A stretch of DNA of 16,919 bases, from the NCBI GenBank assembly GCA_051873875.1, contig JBJEFI010000031.1:1-16919 (forward strand). Reading direction: 5' to 3'. The position numbers were made by a program, and so were the translations under genes. Positions 7,862-15,914 of the stretch are shown piece by piece. Position 1 is the first letter of the stretch; each line of letters opens with the position of its first letter. This DNA is from JBJEFI01 sp051873875 (GTDB taxonomy: Bacteria; Bacillota; Bacilli; Bacillales; Bacillaceae_G). The notes below the pieces were generated by a model. It was not told where the DNA came from and did not search any database. It was given only the letters and a program-made list of their open reading frames with translations.

Positions 7862-8302
7862 ATGAAGCTTGTTCAAGCCATGGATGAATATTATTATGAA
7901 TTGCTTTTGAAAAATCTTCGTGCTATGAATAAAGATAAAGTATATAAGAATTTAACATATAATAGTTTATTGTATTTGGAAGTTATTCTTTTTAACGAAA
8001 ACTGTACCCCTAGTTTTTTGGCGGATACGCTTCATGTTGCACGTTCAGCCGTAACAGTAAAAGTAAATGAGTTAGTTGCTAAAGGTCTAGTCATTAAAAC
8101 AGCTAGTGAGACAGATAAGCGGGTAAGTTATTTAAAGGTGAATCCTGAAGTAGCGAAGGATTATAAAATGATTGATGAATCCTTAATGGCTGCTTATAAA
8201 GAAATTGAACAGCGTTATAGTGAAGCCGAAATAAATACATTTATTGAGATGTTGGGCATTATTAAAAAACATTATCGGGTGGATAGTGGCGATGAAAGAT
8301 AA
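7862..8302 (+). CDS. MarR-family transcriptional regulator
   Basis: A 146-residue winged-helix repressor, probably controlling itself and the MFS pump that follows. The DNA-binding region is about residues 32-95: helix-turn-helix TPSFLADTLHVARSAVTVKV (49-68), then the wing with ETDKRVSYLKV, where the D-x-R pattern is the MarR hallmark. The flanking N- and C-terminal helices form the dimer interface. One cysteine, C48, lies at the start of the HTH; a redox role cannot be judged from sequence. AAGGTGAT (7851-7858) precedes the ATG. The promoter carries palindromes expected of autoregulation. The ligand and the precise subfamily are not recognisable. Confidence 0.93.
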   Translation: MKLVQAMDEYYYELLLKNLRAMNKDKVYKNLTYNSLLYLEVILFNENCTPSFLADTLHVARSAVTVKVNELVAKGLVIKTASETDKRVSYLKVNPEVAKDYKMIDESLMAAYKEIEQRYSEAEINTFIEMLGIIKKHYRVDSGDER

Positions 8303-8323
8303 ACCTTTCAAAAAGTGCCAGTA

Positions 8324-8378
8324 GACAACTGTCATCTGCAAATAAGAACTTTCTCTTTATGGAGGGTGTTCTTTTTTT
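8324..8378 (+). terminator. Terminator or attenuator between marR and the MFS gene
   Basis: AAGAAC (8344-8349) pairs with GTTCTT (8368-8373). The stem continues inward through one mismatch, two G-U pairs and three further pairs, and a T tract runs to 8378. Ten bases ahead, GACAACTGTC (8324-8333) is the reverse complement of GACAGTTGTC at the marR -35. Either marR ends here, or the hairpin tunes read-through into the pump gene. Confidence 0.7.
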
Positions 8379-8514
8379 GTTCAACGTTTATGAGACGATA
8401 AAATAGGCTGTATTTTTTTAGTGGAAAATGAAAAATGAGAAATTCAATCATATGATAGAAGTTAGTGAGAGATGAAACGGAACAGTCATGGTTGATTAGG
8501 AAAAGGGGAAAGAG

Positions 8515-9708
8515 ATGCAGAAAAATAAATTTGTAATTATTACGTTGTTAATGAATATCTTTATTGTATTCTTAGGTATCGGCTTGATTGTGCCAATTAT
8601 GCCTTCATTTATGAATGAAATGAATCTTTCGGGAAGTATTATGGGCTATATGATGGCGGCCTTTTCGTTAACTCAGTTCATTTTCTCTCCTTTTGCTGGA
8701 AAATGGATTGATCGTTTTGGAAGAAAGACGATGATTGTAATTGGGTTGTTTATCTTTGCGGTATCTGAACTTATTTTTGGTTTAGGAACGAATGTGGGAA
8801 TGTTATTCTTCTCTCGTATTTTAGGAGGAATTAGTGCCGCTTTTATTATGCCAGGTGTAACAACGTTCATGGCAGACATTACAACAATGCAGGAAAGACC
8901 GAAAGCAATGGGCTATATATCTGCTGCCATTAGTACAGGATTTATCATCGGACCAGGTGTTGGTGGATTAATTGCTGAATTTGGTGTTCGAGCGCCATTC
9001 TTCTTTGCGGCAGTTATTGCCTTTATCGTTGCTATTGTTTCGCTTATTATCCTTAAGGAACCATTATCGAAAGAAGAGTTACAGGAAAGAGCGGCAGTTA
9101 GTATGGGAACCAATTTCTTTGCAGATATCCGAAAATCATTTAAACCGGTTTATTTCATCGGGTTTATTATTGTATTTGTATTAGCATTTGGTTTATCCGC
9201 ATATGAGACGGTATTTAGCTTATTTACGGATCATAAATTTGGCTTTTTACCAAGACATATCGCCTTTATTATTACGATTTCCTCTATTATTGCTGTTATC
9301 GCTCAAGTGGCAATCTTCGATAAGGTTGTAAAGGTTTGGGGAGAAAAGAAATTAATTCAGCTTTGTTTAAGTGTAGGCGCAGTTTCAGCGGTTATCTCAA
9401 CAGTAGTAGGGAACTTCTGGCTTGTACTTATTGTGACATGTGTTATTTTCTTATGCTTCGATATTTTACGCCCAGCATTAACGACTTTTTTATCGAGAAT
9501 GGCTGGCAGTGAGCAGGCATTTGTGGCAGGAATGAACTCTGCTTATACAAGTTTAGGGAATATCGCAGGCCCAGCACTTGCGGGAATATTATTTGATTGG
9601 AATTTAAATTTTCCATATCTATTCTCAGCGATGATTTTGGTCATTGGTCTTGTCATTACTGTATTTTGGAAGGAAAGACAATTTGATAAACAAGTAAAGG
9701 CTAGTTAG
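8515..9708 (+). CDS. MFS drug efflux transporter (NorA/Bmr-like DHA1 family)
   Basis: A 397-residue, 12-helix proton antiporter, most likely exporting drugs or other hydrophobic compounds. Signatures: motif A after helix 2, GKWIDRFGRK (62-71); motif B, RILGG starting at R101; and the antiporter motif C in helix 5, GFIIGPGVGG (142-151). The MPGVTTFMADIT segment (112-123) closely resembles NorA. AAGGGGAA (8503-8510) precedes the ATG. The marR-type gene lies 212 bases upstream on the same strand, a common regulator-pump pairing, though a hairpin lies between them and I see no copy of the marR operator directly upstream of this gene. A TATGAT at 8451-8456 might be a -10 but lacks a good -35. The substrate cannot be predicted. 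Confidence 0.92.
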   Translation: MQKNKFVIITLLMNIFIVFLGIGLIVPIMPSFMNEMNLSGSIMGYMMAAFSLTQFIFSPFAGKWIDRFGRKTMIVIGLFIFAVSELIFGLGTNVGMLFFSRILGGISAAFIMPGVTTFMADITTMQERPKAMGYISAAISTGFIIGPGVGGLIAEFGVRAPFFFAAVIAFIVAIVSLIILKEPLSKEELQERAAVSMGTNFFADIRKSFKPVYFIGFIIVFVLAFGLSAYETVFSLFTDHKFGFLPRHIAFIITISSIIAVIAQVAIFDKVVKVWGEKKLIQLCLSVGAVSAVISTVVGNFWLVLIVTCVIFLCFDILRPALTTFLSRMAGSEQAFVAGMNSAYTSLGNIAGPALAGILFDWNLNFPYLFSAMILVIGLVITVFWKERQFDKQVKAS

Positions 9709-9715
9709 GTTGATG

Positions 9716-9754
9716 AAGCTGCTTAAAGAGGGGAAATCTTTAAGCGGCTTTTTT
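9716..9754 (+). terminator. Rho-independent terminator after the MFS gene
   Basis: A 14-bp stem with one G-U pair (9716-9729 with 9737-9750) and a 7-base loop is followed by T residues to 9754. It begins eight bases after the stop codon. Confidence 0.94.
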
Positions 9755-9849
9755 ATTTTGTGTATAACAAAAAGAGTGAATATTTAGATGATTTTATTAG
9801 AATAAGGACAGTATGGAGGAAACGTAGTATTAAAGGGGAGAGTATGTAA

Positions 9850-10254
9850 ATGAAGTATGTTTGGTCGGTTGTTAAGATTCTGTATTATTTATTTTTAACG
9901 TTTATTTGTTTTCTGTTTTGCTTAAGCCTCTTTACGCTAATAGGGGGAGGAATTACAAATGGTTTTGTTTTAGATGAAGAGACTAAGGGAAACATTTCAA
10001 TGCTAGGGGTTAGTTTTGTTTTAATGATTATTGGCTTCTTTATACATAGAGAAAGTATGTTGAATGTTTGGGACTTCTTCTTTAGTTTTGGTAGGTTTGG
10101 GGTGCCGTTATTTTTAGTATGTATCATTATTTTGATAATCGTTTCGCTTTGGATGTTAGTAAAAGATGTTATGACATTTGATGAAGAGGGCGGTGAAATT
10201 GCATTTGGAGTAGTGTTTTTTTGGATTGTTTTTCCTGCTTATGCCAATCTATAG
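9850..10254 (+). CDS. Small membrane protein of unknown function, C-terminus shifted out of frame
   Basis: I do not recognise this 134-residue protein. It has hydrophobic segments at about residues 7-35, 50-63 and 82-105, with a fourth started at about 117, so it is an integral membrane protein. AAGGGGAGA (9833-9841) gives a good ribosome binding site for the ATG. The last codons (after VVFF, residues 121-124) look unnatural. Just after them, a T7 tract (10216-10222) is the point where removing one T would join the frame to a further 50 sensible codons ending at 10375, giving a 174-residue protein with a completed last helix and a very basic tail. The gene is therefore probably frameshifted, by mutation or by sequencing error in the homopolymer. 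It stands alone between two terminator regions. Confidence 0.7.
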   Translation: MKYVWSVVKILYYLFLTFICFLFCLSLFTLIGGGITNGFVLDEETKGNISMLGVSFVLMIIGFFIHRESMLNVWDFFFSFGRFGVPLFLVCIIILIIVSLWMLVKDVMTFDEEGGEIAFGVVFFWIVFPAYANL

Positions 10255-10375
10255 TGCGTTTTATAGGTGGTTTCAGAGAGTTAAAGAAAAATTGCTTAAA
10301 CCTAAAGAAAAGCCAAAAGGAAATGGCTATCAAAAACCAAAAAGAAAAAAGAGAAAGAAGAGGAGAAGAAGATAA
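10223..10375 (+). pseudogene. Displaced C-terminal part of the preceding membrane protein gene
   Basis: In the frame one base later than the upstream gene, the sequence continues as GLFFLLMPIYSAFYRWFQ and so on, completing a transmembrane helix. A Lys/Arg-rich tail follows (KPKEKPKGNG, then a run of K and R ending RRRR) to the TAA at 10373-10375. An ATG at 10241 lies inside it, but there is no ribosome binding site for it, so independent translation is unlikely. The pattern of helix followed by basic cytoplasmic tail fits the end of the upstream protein. Confidence 0.6.
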
Positions 10376-10602
10376 ATTATTTTTTTGTGAGGGTTAATGG
10401 ATCTTCTAACTGTTTGCTCAGCTGAAAACTTGAAATGATCAATTTTTATTCTAAAGCTATAATGAATTCGCCTCTTTTAGCCGGTATTTTCTAAAAGAAC
10501 ATCTAAAGTTGAGAAGTTTTGATATAAAGGTAGAAGACGTGGCTACTACCTTTACATTAAAAATTATTAAAATATCATATTTGTGTTAGCTTTAGGCACT
10601 GG
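10376..10602. other. Intergenic stretch between convergent units
   Basis: It lies between the + strand membrane-protein gene and the - strand iron cluster. The only notable structure is an 8-bp hairpin, AAAGGTAG (10526-10533) with CTACCTTT (10546-10553), without a strong T tract on either strand. It may be a weak terminator for the iron operon. A second 7-bp hairpin (10474-10480 with 10491-10497) has no T tail. I see no gene. Confidence 0.35.
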
Positions 10603-11370
10603 CTATGAATAAAGAAAGCGCATGCCCTTGCTAAAAACGGCCGGTACAATAGACATATGATTTTCACCATCTGGAGAAAAGAATGCTGTTTCTAATGATG
10701 TGTATCGACTTGAAATTCGATTATATAAAGAAAATGCATCCTCATACATAAAGGCTTTCTCGCCTTTTTCTGCGGCAATAAAAAGGCGTTTTGACGTTTT
10801 AATATTAGCTATATTTTCTTCATCTCGTAAAATTGACTGCTCATTCCACCAGATTGATGGGCTACAAGCGAAATATAGGTTAAACATATCTGAACGATTA
10901 AAAAGTGTATAAAGAACAAACAAACCTCCAAGAGAATGACCAAAAAGAGTTTGCTTTTCTGGATGAATGGAATACAATCTTTCAACAGTAGGTTTTAACT
11001 GTTCTTCTATAAAACGTAAAAAACTATTGGCACCACCATGTTCAGACCAAGGCTCACCATTTGGTTTTTTTGGTAAATGGACAGTTGATGCTGGTGGCGT
11101 AAAATCATATACACGATATGGATTAAAAAAACCTTCTCCTTCATAACCTACACCAACGAGGATCATAGGTTCTATTCCGGTTTTTTCAGGGCGACGACTT
11201 TGTAGGGCAGTTATTTGTTGAAGCATTGTAAAATAAGCATTGCCGTCTAATATATACAGCACCGGAAAACCTCCTTCCGGTGCTGACTGGTTAGGAACAT
11301 ATACATGTATTTGATAAGAATGGTGTTCTTCTGACATAGTAAAGGTTTGTGATTTTTCTTTTTCGAACAT
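10603..11370 (-). CDS. Siderophore esterase of the BesA/YbbA/IroE type
   Basis: A 255-residue alpha/beta hydrolase of the putative-esterase family (PF00756 type), with no signal peptide, so cytoplasmic. The nucleophile elbow is GHSLGG (144-149, Ser146), and the catalytic His is H238 in GENHMS. The segments VLYILDGNA (37-45), YDFTPP (88-93) and GGANSFLRFIEEQLKP (112-127) match enterobactin/bacillibactin trilactone esterases. Such enzymes cut the ester backbone of an imported ferric catecholate siderophore so that iron is released. It starts 12 bases after feuC, with AGGAGG (complement of 11379-11384) in the junction. The layout feuA-feuB-feuC-esterase is the same as feuABC-ybbA of B. subtilis. 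The exact substrate is inferred from context. Confidence 0.9.
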   Translation of the reverse strand: MFEKEKSQTFTMSEEHHSYQIHVYVPNQSAPEGGFPVLYILDGNAYFTMLQQITALQSRRPEKTGIEPMILVGVGYEGEGFFNPYRVYDFTPPASTVHLPKKPNGEPWSEHGGANSFLRFIEEQLKPTVERLYSIHPEKQTLFGHSLGGLFVLYTLFNRSDMFNLYFACSPSIWWNEQSILRDEENIANIKTSKRLFIAAEKGEKAFMYEDAFSLYNRISSRYTSLETAFFSPDGENHMSIVPAVFSKGMRFLYS

Positions 11371-11382
11371 AGCTGTATCCTC

Positions 11383-12405
11383 CTATTTTCTTGATTTCAC
11401 TAATAAATAAATGAAATATGGAACGCCAATGATTGCTATAACAATACCTACTGGCAATTCTGTTGGAGAAAAGATGGTCTTTCCAATAAAATCTCCTATC
11501 AAGACCATCAACATTCCTATTACACCACTGATTAGGATACTGTATTGATGACGTATACCTACTAAGCGCCTTGCAATATGTGGGGCAATTAAACCAATAA
11601 AACCAATGCTTCCAGACACAGCGACACAAGCACTGACAAGTCCTACACAACTAATTAAAAGAACCTTGCGTTCACGATTTAAATGAACACCAATGCCTGT
11701 CGTTGTAACATCATCTAACTGTAAGACATTTAAAATGGACGATTTCCATAATAAAATCGGAACTAAAAGTACAATCCATGGTAAAATTGCTACAATTTGA
11801 GCCCAAGATGCACTATAGATGCTTCCTGATAACCATACCGTTGCCATTTCAAAATCTTGAGGATTCATTTTTAATGAGACATAAAGGGTTAAGGCACTAA
11901 ATCCAGAGTTAAGAGCGATTCCAACTAAAATTAATCTTTTAGGATCAATTTCCTGACGATACCTAGAAAAAAGCATTAAGAAAATAGCAGCAGCAATTCC
12001 ACCAACCCATCCAAAAAAGGTCATATTTATAATGGATAACCAACTTGCTCCTTTAATCGTTCCTTGTATAAAAAACATGTAAAGTACAATCGATAGTCCA
12101 GCTGCAGAATGAATGCCAAGAATACCAGGATCAGCCAATTGATTTTTTGTTATTCCCTGTAGTACAAGTCCGGCAATACCTAAAGCAAATCCCACTAAGG
12201 CACCAATAATAATACGAGGTAAACGAAATTCAAAAATGACTAAATCAAAGTCACTAATTTGTTCAAGACGAAAAAGTGTGCGTAAAGCATCGATTGCGGT
12301 CATATCAAATGTACCATTTGTTAAACTCATATACATTACTACGATAGAAAGGGCTATCCCTACCAACAAAACAAATAGAAATTTAGCGCGATTTTCTAGT
12401 TTCAA
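11383..12405 (-). CDS. feuC: Iron-siderophore ABC transporter permease FeuC
   Basis: A 340-residue FecCD-family permease with about nine or ten transmembrane helices; with FeuB it forms the channel through which the ferric siderophore crosses the membrane. The ATPase-contact loop GLIAPHIAR lies at 271-279, and GALVGFALGIAGLVLQGIT (residues about 68-86) is typical of the family. The start is TTG at 12405: its first three bases overlap the feuB stop in a TTGA overlap, and AGGAGG (complement of 12415-12420) sits nine bases upstream inside feuB. This arrangement indicates translational coupling and equal amounts of the two permeases. The FeuC name rests on position after FeuB as well as on sequence. 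Confidence 0.92.
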   Translation of the reverse strand: MKLENRAKFLFVLLVGIALSIVVMYMSLTNGTFDMTAIDALRTLFRLEQISDFDLVIFEFRLPRIIIGALVGFALGIAGLVLQGITKNQLADPGILGIHSAAGLSIVLYMFFIQGTIKGASWLSIINMTFFGWVGGIAAAIFLMLFSRYRQEIDPKRLILVGIALNSGFSALTLYVSLKMNPQDFEMATVWLSGSIYSASWAQIVAILPWIVLLVPILLWKSSILNVLQLDDVTTTGIGVHLNRERKVLLISCVGLVSACVAVSGSIGFIGLIAPHIARRLVGIRHQYSILISGVIGMLMVLIGDFIGKTIFSPTELPVGIVIAIIGVPYFIYLLVKSRK

Positions 12406-13406
12406 AGGCTCCTTCCTCCTCTCGTTTTAATTAAATAAAGGAAGTAAGGAACACCGAATAACGCAGTCACAACCCCAATAGGTGTTTCAAAAGGATAATT
12501 AATAAATCGGCTGATAATATCAGCCCATGCTAAAAATAGTCCACCAAAGATGGCAGTAAAGGGAATGATTTTTCGATAATCTTGTCCTACTAAAAATCTA
12601 GTAATATGCGGTATTATCAAGCCGATAAAGGCAATTTTTCCAGCCATTGCTACTGATACACCTGTTAAAATCACAACGCTCAGTATGGTTAAAGTTTTGA
12701 TTATTAATAAATTAATCCCTAAACCTTGAGCAACTTCATCCCCTAAAGAAATAGCTGTAATGGAATGTGAGACAAGAAAAGCAAGTATTAGTCCTACAAT
12801 GGCAAAGGGAATTGTCCATTTAATCAAAACGGGATCCATTTGATGTAATCTTGCGTTATACCAAAAACTGATATTTTGTGAGACTTGAAAATAGGTTGAT
12901 AAAGCTTGGGAAATGCCATTTAAAAACGTCCCTAAAATCGTTCCTATTATTGCTAAAGTTAATGGCGTCATTCCATCTGGTAATAGTCTTGCTGTCATAA
13001 ACACCAAGAAAGCTCCTAATGCAGATCCAATTAAAGAATAAACAATCAGCATCATAGGGGATGCTCCTGGTAAAAAAATCATACATAAGGTGATAACAAA
13101 GACTGAACCATCTGCTACTCCCATAATACTAGGAGAGGCAAGATAGTTCCTTGTCATTCCTTGCATTAATGCACCTGAAATAGCCATAAATGCACCAATT
13201 AACAAAGCACCAATAACACGAGGAAGTCGTGATGTTTGTATAATTAGATGATCCATATTCTTCGAATCAAATTGTACAAATGCTTCCCATACAGTCGTTA
13301 AACTAATCGATTTAGAACCATATGCTACAGACGTAAAGATCGTTATAATAAATAAAATGACTATAAAAAGTATGTGTACGAAACGTTTCTCTATGAAAGA
13401 GCGCAT
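12402..13406 (-). CDS. feuB: Iron-siderophore ABC transporter permease FeuB
   Basis: A 334-residue FecCD-family permease, partner of FeuC. It is strikingly close to B. subtilis FeuB in segments such as GALMQGMTRNYLASPSIMGV (about 83-102), FWYNARLHQM and SRFINYPFETPIGVVT. The ATPase-contact loop GLIIPHITR lies at 262-270. AGGAG (complement of 13416-13420) lies nine bases before the ATG, and feuA ends 20 bases upstream. No ATP-binding protein gene is in this window. In B. subtilis the shared ATPase YusV serves this transporter from another locus, and the same is expected here. Confidence 0.94.
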   Translation of the reverse strand: MRSFIEKRFVHILFIVILFIITIFTSVAYGSKSISLTTVWEAFVQFDSKNMDHLIIQTSRLPRVIGALLIGAFMAISGALMQGMTRNYLASPSIMGVADGSVFVITLCMIFLPGASPMMLIVYSLIGSALGAFLVFMTARLLPDGMTPLTLAIIGTILGTFLNGISQALSTYFQVSQNISFWYNARLHQMDPVLIKWTIPFAIVGLILAFLVSHSITAISLGDEVAQGLGINLLIIKTLTILSVVILTGVSVAMAGKIAFIGLIIPHITRFLVGQDYRKIIPFTAIFGGLFLAWADIISRFINYPFETPIGVVTALFGVPYFLYLIKTRGGRSL

Positions 13407-13426
13407 TGAATACTGCTCCTATTCTA

Positions 13427-14383
13427 TTACTTCTCTAAATTTTTTTGTAATTGCTCCAAAAATTGAATTTTACTATAAACAGGACCACCCTCTAAAAGCG
13501 GATCTACTACATTTACGAATACTTGATTGTCCTTAAATGCATTGATATTTTGCATAATTGGGTTTTTCTTCATTTCATCAAATGCATTTTGATTCTCTTG
13601 GTTTTCACTTTGTTGGATTTGCATGAAAATATAGTCAGGATTCACAGTGGCTAATTGTTCTACTGTAACGGCTTCTTGTGCCTTTGCCTTTTTGATTTCC
13701 TCTGGAACATTTAAGCCAAGCTCGTTATACAATACTGCATTAAAGAAAATATTTTCAGGATAAATAAACATTTGTCCTCCACGGATTCGAATGGCTACCA
13801 CTTTTTTATCCGATAATTTTTCTTGAAGAGTTGTTTTTGATTTCTCTATATTATTTTTATAATCAGTTAAAATTTGGTCGGCTTTGTCTGTTTTTCCTGT
13901 TAGTTCAGCCATTAATTGTAAATTAGCCTCCCAATTAGAAGAGATATGAGAAACTTGAATAGTAGGTGCTATTTTTTCTAACTTTTGCATAACTTCATCT
14001 TGAAATTTGGTTGTCCCTAAGATTACATCTGGTTTTAGCTCTAAGATTTTTTCAAAGTTTGGCTGTTGTTTTTCACCAATTGATTCTGTATTTTTCATAA
14101 CAGATGCATAGATTTCTGGGAATTGTCCACCAACAGTTATAGCCCCCACTGGCTCTACTTCCAATACGACAGCATCTTCCATTGCTTCCATGGCACCAGT
14201 AATGACAATTCTTTCGGTATTTTTAGGAATAGTATACTCCTTGCCAAGATATTCGATTGTTCTTGTACTTTTTTCAGATGCATTACTTTTTTCTTTAGTA
14301 TTTGTTTCAGTAGAGTTTCCACAAGCTGTTACTATTAACAAAAATAAAGCGATAACGGTTAGTAAACTAAATTTTTTTTTCAT
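13427..14383 (-). CDS. feuA: Ferric-siderophore-binding lipoprotein FeuA
   Basis: A 318-residue substrate-binding lipoprotein anchored outside the membrane; it captures Fe-bacillibactin or a similar ferric tricatecholate for FeuBC. The signal peptide ends in the lipobox VTAC with C21 as the lipidated residue. Residues reported to contact the ligand in B. subtilis FeuA (mature K84, E90, K105, R178, R180, K213, E221) correspond, at a constant offset of 21, to K105, E111, K126, R199, R201, K234 and E242, and all are conserved. This strongly suggests the same type of ligand. The ATG at 14383 has AAGGAG (complement of 14395-14400) upstream. The 90-base gap from the monooxygenase gene holds a 28-bp dyad and a TATAAT, so an internal promoter is possible. 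The residue mapping is from memory of the published structure. Confidence 0.95.
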   Translation of the reverse strand: MKKKFSLLTVIALFLLIVTACGNSTETNTKEKSNASEKSTRTIEYLGKEYTIPKNTERIVITGAMEAMEDAVVLEVEPVGAITVGGQFPEIYASVMKNTESIGEKQQPNFEKILELKPDVILGTTKFQDEVMQKLEKIAPTIQVSHISSNWEANLQLMAELTGKTDKADQILTDYKNNIEKSKTTLQEKLSDKKVVAIRIRGGQMFIYPENIFFNAVLYNELGLNVPEEIKKAKAQEAVTVEQLATVNPDYIFMQIQQSENQENQNAFDEMKKNPIMQNINAFKDNQVFVNVVDPLLEGGPVYSKIQFLEQLQKNLEK

Positions 14384-14408
14384 TTTCTTCCTTGCTCCTT
14401 TTATCTAA

Positions 14409-14443
14409 TTCATTTTCTTTGTACAAAATAAATGAAAATTATA
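14409..14443 (-). promoter_or_regulatory. 28-bp dyad in front of feuA, with a nearby TATAAT
   Basis: Bases 14409-14436 form a dyad centred in TTTGTACAAA: TTCATTT on the left mirrors AAATGAA on the right, and 12 of 14 base pairs match. On the - strand a TATAAT reads from 14443 to 14438, just upstream of the dyad, but there is no good -35. The dyad could be an operator for a feu regulator or an RNA hairpin in the feuA leader. It has no T tail, so it is not a terminator. Confidence 0.5.
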
Positions 14444-14473
14444 ATCTATTAAAAGTCTTTTTCATGCTACTGC

Positions 14474-15811
14474 TTATCGGGAGATCTGTAAGTGTTCGCG
14501 TAACGTGCTACCTGTATATTCTTTTCTAAATACACCTTCTTCTACAAGTAAGGGGATGACTTGATTGAAAAAGAGATCTAATGACTTAGAAGTTCCCCCT
14601 GGAATTGCGATAAAACCATCAATTGCACCTTGTTGATACCATTTCATGATTTCACGAAAAACTTGTTTGGCCGTCCCAACTACAACCCAATGAGCAGAAT
14701 CAATTACTTCAGGTCTTGAAAGTAGTTCTTCTACAGTTGGTTCATTTTGAATAATATAACGGTGTAATAAATCTGCATGAGTCCGGCTACGTACAGGCTG
14801 ATTTCCAATTGGAAGGGAACGTTCTGTAATTTTCTCTTTTAGTGAAAATTTTCGAAGATTTGATCCTATAATTCTTTCGACAGAAGCATATTTATGCTCT
14901 AATGTTAAATGTTCATGAGCTTGCTGATGCATAGCCTGTGCCTCTTCATATGAATCTCCAATAAAGAAATAAAGGCCAGGTAAAATGCGAATTTCCTCTG
15001 GTTGACGTCCATGTTGTTGAGTACGTTTCTTTATATTTTGGCGTAACTCCATGGCTGCTTCCATATCTGGGGTAGCTGCAAAAATAGCATCGGCTACTGA
15101 GGCTGCAAAATGACGTCCAGGATCTGAAGCACCAGCTTGGAATAAAGGAAGTTCGCCGGAAGGATGAGCGGCAATATTGAGAGGACCTTTCACTTGAAAG
15201 AATGCTCCTTCATGATGAATCGGTTGAACCAGATCACGAATGGCCACTTCCATATTCTTATTCTCCATTTGTAGGGCATTATAAGGATAACTTCCCCAAA
15301 GTTTACGCACTACCTCTGTACATTCTGCAGCCTTTGCATATCTCTCTTCAGATGACGGTTTGTCCTCATTACCAAAATTCTCAGAACCATCAATCGATGT
15401 AACAATATTCCATCCTGCTCGTCCATTACTAATCCAGTGTAAGCTTTGTAGCTGTCTTGCTAAAATATAGGGCGGATTATAGGATGTCAAAGCTGTCGTA
15501 ACTAGCCCAATTTTTTTAGTATGTTGAGCTATAATTGTCAGCAATAATGTTGGATCTAGGCTTGAAGAACCTTTAGAACGTAAGAGCATTTCAGGATGTG
15601 CAAATAACGAATCAGGTTTAAAAACAAAATCTAATTTTGCTTTTTCAGCTTTTTTTGCTAGCTCAATCTGTTCCTCAATGGTTGAAGAATACGTATCCAT
15701 TGTTGCTTCATCTACAGACCTATTTATTTGGCGATTATTCAAAGATAAACCAATATATAGGTGTTTTTTATTTTTCGTATGTACAAATTTGTTTTTCATT
15801 TCGTATGTCAT
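14474..15811 (-). CDS. NtaA/SnaA/DszA-family FMNH2-dependent monooxygenase
   Basis: A 445-residue flavin-dependent monooxygenase of the bacterial-luciferase-like (LLM) superfamily; the subgroup includes nitrilotriacetate, EDTA, pristinamycin IIA and dibenzothiophene-sulfone monooxygenases. It is recognised by the near-invariant SNGRAGWNIVTS (128-139), TSYNPPYILARQLQSL (109-124) and the usual length. There is no signal peptide, so it is cytoplasmic, and it needs reduced FMN from a separate reductase not present in this window. AAGGAGGTGA stands about eight bases before the ATG at 15811. It is the first gene after the Fur-box promoter, and feuA follows 90 bases later on the same strand, so it is probably iron-regulated and joined to the siderophore operon. 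The true substrate is unknown; an iron chelate is a context-based guess, and a sulfur compound is the main alternative. Confidence 0.9.
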   Translation of the reverse strand: MTYEMKNKFVHTKNKKHLYIGLSLNNRQINRSVDEATMDTYSSTIEEQIELAKKAEKAKLDFVFKPDSLFAHPEMLLRSKGSSSLDPTLLLTIIAQHTKKIGLVTTALTSYNPPYILARQLQSLHWISNGRAGWNIVTSIDGSENFGNEDKPSSEERYAKAAECTEVVRKLWGSYPYNALQMENKNMEVAIRDLVQPIHHEGAFFQVKGPLNIAAHPSGELPLFQAGASDPGRHFAASVADAIFAATPDMEAAMELRQNIKKRTQQHGRQPEEIRILPGLYFFIGDSYEEAQAMHQQAHEHLTLEHKYASVERIIGSNLRKFSLKEKITERSLPIGNQPVRSRTHADLLHRYIIQNEPTVEELLSRPEVIDSAHWVVVGTAKQVFREIMKWYQQGAIDGFIAIPGGTSKSLDLFFNQVIPLLVEEGVFRKEYTGSTLREHLQISR

Positions 15812-15914
15812 TTACTTCACCTCCTTACCGACATGAGTAAAATGAATGAGAATAAGGTGTATAGGGCGGCATTTGATTCATCCTTATTTTTTCCAAAATT
15901 GCAACACTAACCAC

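Noticed and set aside
11291..11650. A 119-residue - strand frame with many Cys, overlapping the feuC end and the esterase start
   Set aside because: It is a shadow frame over two well-supported genes in a different frame, with unlikely composition (rich in C and W).
14474..15811. Bacterial luciferase (bioluminescence) assignment for the LLM-family gene
   Set aside because: The SNGRAGWNIVTS motif and length place it in the NtaA/SnaA/DszA subgroup, and no lux genes are near.
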